Position numbers and translations under genes: made by a program | The notes under the pieces: model-generated | The model's input: only the letters and a program-made list of their open reading frames with translations | Told to the model about the DNA's origin: nothing | Database searches by the model: none | Shown here: positions 56,012-64,000 of the stretch, piece by piece | How positions within the stretch are numbered: position 1 is the first letter of the stretch | Layout: each line of letters opens with the position of its first letter | Source of the DNA: Symmetrospora coprosmae | Taxonomy: Eukaryota; Basidiomycota; Cystobasidiomycetes; Symmetrosporaceae | Length of the DNA: 64,000 nt | NCBI GenBank assembly: GCA_008802785.1 | Contig: VUYT01000026.1 | Coordinates: forward strand, 186,001-250,000 | Direction: 5' to 3'

Positions 56012-59000
56012 TTATTTCGCTAAAGGAGCCAGGAAGCGTGTCAGCCTGGCAAGTACGACGCTTGTGACAGAAAGTGAGAGCCGACATACCATATGGAATG
56101 CGATTCTGTGCGTACTGCGCAACCGAACAAAACCAACAAGTTCAGCATCCTACATTCGAATCTGGCGAGGGCACTTTCTGGGACGCCTACCTGGAAGCGA
56201 TCGTAAATGATGCTCATGCTGTTCTCGCAAGCGTCATCGATAACAGTCATCATGTAGTTGGCAGCCTCGCGCTCTGCCATGTCGGGCTTGAAGCGGTCCC
56301 GGATCCGGTCGATGGTTCCCTCGCCCTTGAAGCTAGGGAAGTCCGTCGGCATCATCAGGCGACACGTCGAGACGACGTCCTCGGCGTAAGGTCGGCAGGC
56401 GAGGAAAGCCTTGACAGTAAGCTCGCAGAACTGTCGGTAGCCCTGCGAGTTCTTGCCGCCCATCAGCGTGATCATTTCGTGCGTGAGTTTAAACGAGTTG
56501 GGCTCGAATTTGATGCCCTAGAGGATGGAAGCGAGATCAGCTTCAGTACGCTCCTTGATGATTCGAGAAGTTGCCTCAACTTACTCCTGGCCGTAAAGAC
56601 AGAGAACGGTCAAAGGGCATGGAGGACAAGAGTTAGCCTGGCACCTTGCTCCAAAGGGATTTACACAGAGGCGTCGAAGAAACTCATCAATATCGAACAG
56701 GAAGCCGAAGTCAATGTGCGTGATGCGCCCTTCTCCGTCGATCATGATGTTGCCGTTGTGTCGGTCTTTGAGCTGGAGGATGTAGCAGAGAACGGAGTAG
56801 GCGGCCATGGACTGGATGAAATTGCTCCTAGCTCTCTGAAATGCCACCGACTCTTGTGGACCGAATTGGAACAGGAAGAAGGAAGTGAGGTCGTTGATCT
56901 TGGCTCGTCCCATTTCATCGCGCGAGGTAGCGTTGGGGACCACATCGATGATGCCCGTCCCCGGACCAGTAGCGAGCACGCGGTACGGCTGGACTTGAAG
57001 ATCGAGGCCGTTGACGTTGAACATGTTCTTGAACTGCGCGATGACCTGTAGAGCGAGCACATCCTGCCTACAGTCATCGCCGACCTTGAAGATGGCAGAG
57101 AGCATCGTCTCTTCGCGACGCTTGCGGGGCTGCCCACTCTCGCCACCCTGTAACGAGGGGAAGCCCTCGTCTGCGCCCCCATCCTTGCCGTGATCCTTGG
57201 TGTGCTCGCCACCAACTGACGTGATGGCATCTTCGTTGTACTCCTGCTCGTACTCTCGCGATACCTTGAATGTGGCCATGAAGGGCGTCTGTTCGGCACA
57301 TGTGCAAGGTGATCAGCAGAAGTGGACGGGATGACCGAACCAGAACACTACACACCTTGGCATGCGACTGCAGCGGTCGACCAGAGTGCCTGTCGATATC
57401 GATGACTTGGCCTTCAGGGTGCGACGGCAAGTAGACACCCTTCTCGACCTTGATCTTTGCCATCTCCTCATCAATCTTGGCTTTCTTCTCGGGCTTGGTC
57501 TTCTTGACGAGCGGCATGAGCTTCCTCGAGATCGATGTGACCTCATTGAAGAAGCCAAATTCCTTCTCGTAGAACTTCTTTGCTTCGCCAGACAGCGAAC
57601 TGACGATGAGGTCGACCATTCGCTCGAAGACGGCCTTGTCTGGATCTGGCACTTCGGCGAGGTCGTCTTTGTACGCGTTAGCCTTCATGTTCCAAATGAT
57701 CTGATGACAGAAGAGCTGCGAGATCTTGGAGGTCTCGAAGATGAACCGTTCCATGTAGTCTGTGGATGGCGTAGGAAGGGGGAAAGCGCCGTCAGAAGAT
57801 TCGGTAGTTGGCTCGGCATCTCGGATAGCAGACTTACGAAGCGGGTCGGTGCGAAGAGCCTGCACGACTTGAGGGACGTAGAAAAAGACAAGATCGACAG
57901 GGTGCTGCTCGAGGACGCGCATAGCGTATTGCAAGACCAGCGGCTCCTGGTTGAAAGCTGGCAGGAAGTAGCGCAGAGCCGACACCGGCGACACTGGCGC
58001 CCAGAAGACAAGGTTCTTCAGATGCGGGCGAGCAGCAGGAGAGACTTTTGATCCGAGGAAAACGTCCAGTGCCTCCGGCGATGACGAAGCCGCGAGCGGA
58101 TCGGCCAGGACCAGCCGGTGCACTTCGGCCGCCACCGCAGCGTTCTTGAAACGGCTTCGCATGAGGATGGCAAGGCGAGGGCTGTGTGTCCAAGTGTCTC
58201 GGACAATGCTAGTCCAGGCAGGCTGAAGCAGGATCTGCTTTAGTATGAATGCGGGATACGATAGGTCGAGCGCCCACTCACCTCCGTGAGTCCCTTAGCC
58301 ACATTCATGGGCGGGTCCTGGCCACGCTTGGCATCACCGAGAGGGTTGATCCACACTGCGAGACGCTGAATCTCGTTCTCGAGGTGCAGTATGAGGACCT
58401 GCTGCAGGCTCCTATACTTTGCAGGCCGTGTCTGCGAGGTCTTCATCTCGTGCTCGAACGGAAGAGTCCGGCTCGAAATATGAAGGTGCGGACCAGCGGC
58501 ATTTGCGTCATCCCGGACGATCTCGAGCAATCGCTGGATAGCCCGCACGTCCTCTTGCATCTGCAAGCGATCGGCTCCGTACGACCAGGTCGGTGCTTCC
58601 TCGAACCAGCTCAACGCTGCTGCATACAGCTCGTGGCGGTACGTTCTTTCGAGAGACGCTTCGAGGTGTGTACTGTTCAGGATTGAAAAACCGAGCGTGA
58701 GAAGCTTCATGCGCAACTCGCGGCACAGCGGGTGTTTGCTGTCAGGTGTAAAGGAACAACTTAGCTACTTTTCGTCATTGCGGAAGTAGCGGGTTTCCTC
58801 TCACCCCCAGATCTTGAAACGCTGACACGAGCGGACGACAAGCCGCATGCAGCCCAGAACGAGGTACCGGTCTCGATATCGATAGGCCTGGAAGCGACTC
58901 GAGAGGAACTCGAGAAGATATCGATGAGGCGTCAGAATCGTACGGACCACCCTGGATGCTTTCGCTATGGCGGCAATATCTGTTGGCGAGTACTCTGTTT

Positions 59001-62000
59001 TGGAATTGATGGGATCTTCCGCTCTACACGATGGTACAAGAGGTAACGTCAGCTTGCTCCGGACGAGCGGGACCGCTTTTATAGGACCAAGCAGGCCTCG
59101 CTTACTTGAGCAAAGCGGAGAAGAGGCCGCGACGGCGCCTGACAGTCCACGCCCATGCGAGGTGCAGATCGACCATGAGCTTCTGCTCGACGTCAGCGCG
59201 CTTGTCCACCAGCCAGGCCCAGATCTCGACTCCGAGGTGCATGGCGGGCGGATTGATGGCGTGCAGGGGAATGAAGACGATCTCCCGGAGCAGCTCGTAG
59301 TCTAGCTCCGTCTTCGCGAGGATGACGGCGGCAGCGCGATACAGGATAGTCCGCAGTTCCTCGACGCCGATGGCCGACTTCCGTAGGCGCATTGCCTCGG
59401 AGATTGTGCGCAGGCGGTCTTTGAGCTCTTTGACGTGATGCGTGTCGATCGCATCGTCTTCGTGAGCTGTGGAACATAGCCGGAGAGCACGTCAGCTGTA
59501 CTACAGACTCGGACACGCACTACAAGTCGCTCACATAGACCAAACACCGTCTTGGCCTCGGATCCGTAGGTGTGCCTTGTTCCGAACGCACTCGAAAAGA
59601 CAGACGACGTGTCTGCTCGCCAGCCTCCATAATCGGGCAGGCCAGCTACCGGGCGAACAATGTCAAAGCGCAACCGTCAGTCAGAATTAGATCATGGGAA
59701 GACACCTGGATCGCACACTCACCTTCTCTCGCGCTAACAGGCATCTGCCTAGCAAGCTCGAGTGCTACGCCCTGGCCCATTCCAGATGTAGACCGGAGCT
59801 CAGTTGATGTCTCCACGTCCAGATAGTCCTGGAGCAGACCGATCATCTCCGCCGGCGACGCGGCAAGTGCGCCTGCCAGCCAAACCTTGGCGTGCCTGTA
59901 CATTGTCGCGAGCATCTCGTTGCGAACATCGTAGTCGTCTGGAAGGACGAGCGTGATGTCCGCTCGCTCGGAGCGGAACTCAAAGATCGGTGAAAACTGG
60001 AGGAGGTCTCAAGCGGTCAGCGAATAACAGCGGAAGACGGTGAGATGGCACTGCGAATCCCATCGCTAACTCACCTCATCGTCCATCTCGCTCTCACAGG
60101 CATCTCGCAAGAGTGTGAGCGAATCAAGTATCCCACGCAGGAGGGTAGCATCGCACAGAAGAATGGGAAACACTGCAAAAATGCTATCGAGTGATTTAAT
60201 AGCAGCGATCCTGGCCTTGAGGTGCGTGTTCGAGCATTGCAGGACCATTTCCTTGAGCCGGCTGGCGCTGCTGCTCATCATGGCATGTCGCCGCACGCGC
60301 TGTCCGAACGAGCGGATGAATGCCTCTGTTACGCGCGTAGCGATTTCTGCCAGGGGTCCTGCAAGCGGTCCGTTGTTGACGCCCGGATTGTGGAAGTACC
60401 GGAGCACGAAGGACGGGTCGCCAAGTTCGGCTCTGAACGTCTCGAGCCGGGCTACTGCCAGGAGGAAGACCACCTGCGGGTAGGTGACGGTACGCGACTG
60501 GGCCACGCTCTGATTACTGAGGAACGGAGCGAGTTCTGCCCTGAGGCTTTCGGAGGACTGCGTGACAGGGCGGGAACCTCGTCAGCCATCGCCGTAGATC
60601 ACCAATTGGATTCTCGGTACGCACTGTTCCGTGTTCCCTCCTCAGGATCGGGTTGTATTCGAGCTCAGTCTCGGTGTAGTTGAGTGGCGTACCATGCAGC
60701 AAGGACGGCGTCTTTGCGGCGATGCTCTTTAGGCAGGCCCTGTGTAGCTGTGTGTCCTTGCCCGCGCTGCTCGCGAGTCCAGACGCCGTGCTGATAAGCC
60801 AGAAGTTGCGGAAGAGCAGGGCGAGCTCCTCGGTGAGGTGCTCGCGGTGCGGGTGGAATGTGGGTAGCGCGAGGAGTGTCTCGATGAGAGCGAGCGTATC
60901 GAGCAGCTGGCGCAAACTGGACATCCGGTCTGCAGATGGGACCGTACCACTGAGAGCGGTGGCGCTGGGGCTGTGATGGAGCGAGAGGTGGCGATGGTGC
61001 GCCCCGGTGCCAGCCGACGCAGCTGGCTTGATGGGCGAGCTCTGGTCCATGAAAAGGACAAGGAGCTCTCGCAGAAAGAGGCCCGCAAATTGGGGCTTTC
61101 CGTCGAGACAGTTGGCCAGTTTGAGCGATGCGGCGTGAAGCTGTGAACGTCGAACTGTAAGCAAACTTCAGAAGAAATTGCACTCGGACGTTGACTCACT
61201 GCCGGATGGTGCGAGCGTCTTTCGGCCTCGGTGCCTTCGACAGAGCCAACGGGCGAGCTTCTCGCAAATTCCGTCAGTGCGCGCACAATGTCCACAAAGT
61301 CCGCCTCTTTGGCCTCGCCCGCCAGCTCGGCGACACACAGCAGCGTCGTGCTCTCTACAGAGTGCGCGCCGGCTCCTGCGCCAACATGACTGTTATCGTG
61401 ATGGTGCTGGAAGCTGAGGTCCGAGTTCCTCAGGCGCTGCAGCATCATCCCTAGCGCGAGCGAGCGCATCTCGTCCTTCTTGCTTCCGGCCAGAGCAGGG
61501 CCAAGCCGCTTAGCGAGGTGCGTAACGGCGACGAGCGTGTTGCTCGAAACGAGTGCGCGCTCCTCGGGCGAGCGGACGCTTCCGCCCGCCATCCCTCCGC
61601 CGCCAGTGCTGCGGAGCGAGTCGTAATGCCCGTTCCCGTTCCCGTTGCCATTCACGCTTGCGCTCGGCACCCACGATGAGCGGATCGACCCGTTGCTCTG
61701 GTCGCCCCGCGTCGACGGGAGGTAGTTGAGCAGCGAGTAGACGGTAGAGAGCGTCTGGTCGTCCTGGTTGGCCACCTCGAAGCAGATGGCGAGCGTCTCG
61801 GCGGCTCGCTGGAGCAGCGGCGAGGCGGCGGCTGGAGCGGCAACGTCCTCAATGCCGAGGGTGAAGATTCGCAGAGGAGAGGTGATGAACCTGCGCAGGA
61901 GAGCAGTGCTGCCTTCGGCGCGGTTGGGGAATCTGCAAGTGCAGTGCATCAGTCAAATCGCCCAGGGAACGAAAGAGGCAAGACGCACCTCTGCGCAAGG

Positions 62001-63561
62001 ACAGCCACGCTGTCGAGAGCTGCCATCTGGACCTTAGAATCGTAGACTGGGCTCTGCTCAGAGAGAAAAGTGTCCAGCGTGACGGCGTGCGCGGTCGCGG
62101 TTTCCCCTCGCAGCAGGCACAGCGCCGTCCCGATCTTGAGGGCATCGGCGATGCAGTCGAGCTCGTACTGGTCTGTGCCATCGTTCTCACTGTCTTCATC
62201 GTGACCTTCGGCCTGAGCGAACTCGTCCAGCTCGCGGAGCGCTTGAATGGCAGCTTCGAGTCTGTGCCTTGCAACGCTCGTGACCTCCTGCAGGATCTCT
62301 TTATCGATTGCAACTGCTCCGGGGTTCTGCGCACGGTTGCTGCCATTGCGAAGCCGCTCCCAGCCTTCCTCAGCGGTGTAGCCGCCCGGCCCTGGCCCTT
62401 GCCCTGCCTCTGTGTCTGTGTTCGTGTCGGCAGACGCGAGGCTTACGATGACGCTCTGCAGGATGCGCATATCCCAGCGCGTCACGACATTAGCCACAAA
62501 GGGCGCGCTCCTTTTCTCGTATTTTGCGAGAGTGGAGAGGATGGCGCGCCCGTCGGCCGATGAGTGGGCGAACGAACCCGTCAAGCAGGCGTGCAGGCTC
62601 GAGAGGCCCGCGGCACTAAGCGGCTTCCCGGCCGTGGCGGCGAGGGCGTCGCTGAGGGCACTGGCAGGCCAGATTGTGCGTGCGGACTGCACGGCGCGCT
62701 GGATGCCATGCAAGCAGGGCAGGATGTGCTCGATGACGCGTGTGGCTGCGGTAAGGGGTTTAGCATTTGGTCATCAGGCTTTGGCTTCCCAGTCGAGCTT
62801 CAGCAGCATGATCTCAGGCGACTCACCCTCTGCGTGCTCAACGGCGCTCTTGAGACGACCGTAAGTGCCAAAGAGAGCACTAAGGGCATGCCCAGCGGAC
62901 CCTCTGGCCTGCAGCGCAATGGATGCGGTGGCGAGGTGGAACGCGAGCTGGTCTGGCAGGAGCCACTCCGGGTGGGAGCCTGTGTGCGCGGTGAGTGATT
63001 AGCCAGTGCACAGATGCTTCTTGGGGGATGCAGGCGCGTGGCCGAACTGACCTTGCGCCCCAAGGCACCTCTCGATGCGGATATCCCCAAGCTGCTCGAG
63101 CGCAGCCAGGACGACGCGCTCGGCCTGCGCGTCTGGAACGATGGCAGCGCGGAGGTACTCGCACACTGCGATGAGGGCATTCGCGTCGCCGAGCCTCCAG
63201 AGGCGGGCGTTGCGGGAGCTGGAGCCGGAGCCGTTCGAGCTGAGCAGCTCGGCGTTAAAGCCAAAGCGGCTCAGGGCGTTTTCCTGGCCGGCGCTGGACT
63301 GCGGCGCTGCTGCTGTTGCTGCGGCGTCGACAGCATCGTCGCCATTGCTGTGCTGGATCTCAGTATGCTTGCCCTTGTCTGTGTCCTTTTTCTTGTTGTC
63401 TTCCCTGCTGAACGAGGCGGCGAGGCTCGACAGGATGGCCTGGTGCAGGTTGAAGTCGAGGCTGGTCGACGACGACGCATACCACAGACACGACAGCACC
63501 AGAGATCGTCAGCCCTCGTCTTCGCTATGCTATGCGATTGGCCCCCATCTCACCTGTCCAT
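56012..63561 (-). CDS. STT4: phosphatidylinositol 4-kinase III alpha
   Basis: Nineteen minus-strand coding exons: 63561-63554, 63461-63052, 62979-62827, 62745-61989, 61932-61190, 61154-60625, 60557-60075, 59996-59723, 59645-59535, 59466-59106, 59023-58805, 58738-58282, 58234-57838, 57759-57356, 57288-56688, 56592-56585, 56517-56191, 56114-56090 and 56019-56012, about 2090 residues. The N-terminus [13 protein letters not shown] is the conserved Stt4/PI4KA start. Helical-solenoid blocks such as [24 protein letters not shown] and [13 protein letters not shown] follow, then the lipid-kinase-unique region and the kinase: [12 protein letters not shown] (ATP lysine), DRHNGN (catalytic loop), [10 protein letters not shown] (activation loop) and [12 protein letters not shown]. 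It makes PI4P at the plasma membrane. The intron 56593-56687 has AT-AC ends (see findings). The junction 61155-61189 needs a 35-nt intron or another solution and is unresolved. Confidence 0.92.
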
Positions 63562-63709
63562 CCTTGCTTGCAATTGCCTCGATGGATGCACCTCAGACCG
63601 TTCGCTAAGAAGGAGCGACGTCACGCGCAGGGGCCACCAAGATCCGTTGCATCATATAATAAAGGCATTACTACAACAACAGCACACACGAGCGTCACTC
63701 TGACCCACA

Positions 63710-63901
63710 TCACATCATCCCCTCCCCGCCTCCTTTCCCATACGAAATGTCGAGGTTCTTTCTTGCCCGCGCAATGTCCTCCTGGAGGTAGAGGAGCTCC
63801 TCGACACGGGCGAGCTGGCGCGCCTGCTGGGGCTTGCGCAGAGCAAAGCGGAGGTCGTCCATGCGGATTTTCTTAGCGTTTGGCGAGTGGACCGCGGCGG
63901 C
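63710..63901 (-). CDS. TAF13: TFIID subunit 13 (TAF13), 3' exon only
   Basis: One minus-strand exon of 64 codons, beginning at an acceptor (GCAAG/GCC) at 63901; the rest of the gene lies in or beyond an intron that runs past the window end. KKIRMDDLRFALRK, VEELLYLQEDIARARK and LDISYGK are the C-terminal histone-fold helices of TAF13, which pairs with TAF11 in TFIID. The gene is in tandem with STT4, its stop 149 bp upstream of the STT4 start codon. Partial because of the window edge, not damage. Confidence 0.85.
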   Translation of the reverse strand, partial: AAAVHSPNAKKIRMDDLRFALRKPQQARQLARVEELLYLQEDIARARKNLDISYGKGGGEGMM

Positions 63902-64000
63902 CTTGCACTGGGCGAGGCGAGGCGAGGCGCGAGAGAGGGAGACACCCAGCAGCGTCAGTCGAATGGTACGCGGGAAAGCCGGGCGAGGGGGAGAACAAGA

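Noticed and set aside
55839-56087. C-terminal extension of STT4 through its last GTATGT donor
   Set aside because: PI4K proteins end soon after the IPY motif. Splicing GTATGT to CTTTAG/CGAAATAA gives a short natural end, whereas the 80-residue extension resembles nothing in the family.
60729-61949. Treating the whole 406-codon minus frame as one STT4 exon
   Set aside because: Its last third changes to low-complexity peptide, while the conserved PI4K sequence continues in another frame, so an exon end is needed near 61.2 kb.

Overview
The window is nuclear DNA from a filamentous or yeast-like fungus. Codon use is GC-rich, introns are short (mostly about 60-150 nt) and abundant with GT-AG ends, and the genes are typical eukaryotic housekeeping genes. 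The intron density, the very small exons and the set of protein architectures point to a basidiomycete, probably Ustilaginomycotina; that placement is inference from style, not a search result. Gene models below were built by hand: ends were chosen so that splice sites, reading phase and family conservation agree. No virus-like element, insertion sequence, CRISPR array, tRNA or rRNA was recognised.

Layout. 0-13.6 kb: a Rap1-type telomere protein, a Rud3/GMAP-210-type golgin, adenylate kinase, an F-box-like orphan, a small membrane protein and an Fyv7-type rRNA-processing factor. 13.8-20.4 kb: a ribosomal-L1-domain nucleolar protein, a mitochondrial GFA/CENP-V-type protein, an SAM methyltransferase and a CUE-domain protein. 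20.5-28 kb: a 2-hydroxyacid dehydrogenase (hydroxypyruvate/glyoxylate reductase type), a 16-exon dicarboxylate/amino-acid symporter, a broken inverted copy of part of that symporter, and an NAD(P)-binding epimerase-like protein. 28-39 kb: neutral trehalase, DNA polymerase delta subunit 3 (Cdc27/Pol32), an LRRC40-type leucine-rich-repeat protein, a cysteine-rich type I membrane protein and ribosomal protein eS30. 39-43.5 kb: a second copy of the F-box-like orphan family, a second GFA protein, and a 100-N assembly gap flanked by artefactual duplications. 43.5-64 kb: an RRM/zinc-knuckle protein, Rab11, mitochondrial bS6, a DUF6533-like membrane protein, QTRT2, an orphan CxxC protein, the PI4-kinase STT4 (7.5 kb, 19 coding exons) and the 3' exon of TAF13.

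Most neighbours are unrelated housekeeping genes, often divergently arranged over 0.3-0.5 kb shared upstream regions. Rud3, Rab11 and Stt4 all act in Golgi/endosome/plasma-membrane traffic, but they are far apart and nothing shows co-regulation. No gene cluster with a joint pathway is evident. The most unusual signals are structural: a probable AT-AC intron next to an 8-nt exon in the STT4 catalytic core, 5-nt and 7-nt exons in the symporter and Rab11, an inverted partial gene duplication, a diverged two-copy orphan family, a QTRT2 that has lost its zinc-binding cysteines, and a demonstrable misassembly at the gap.
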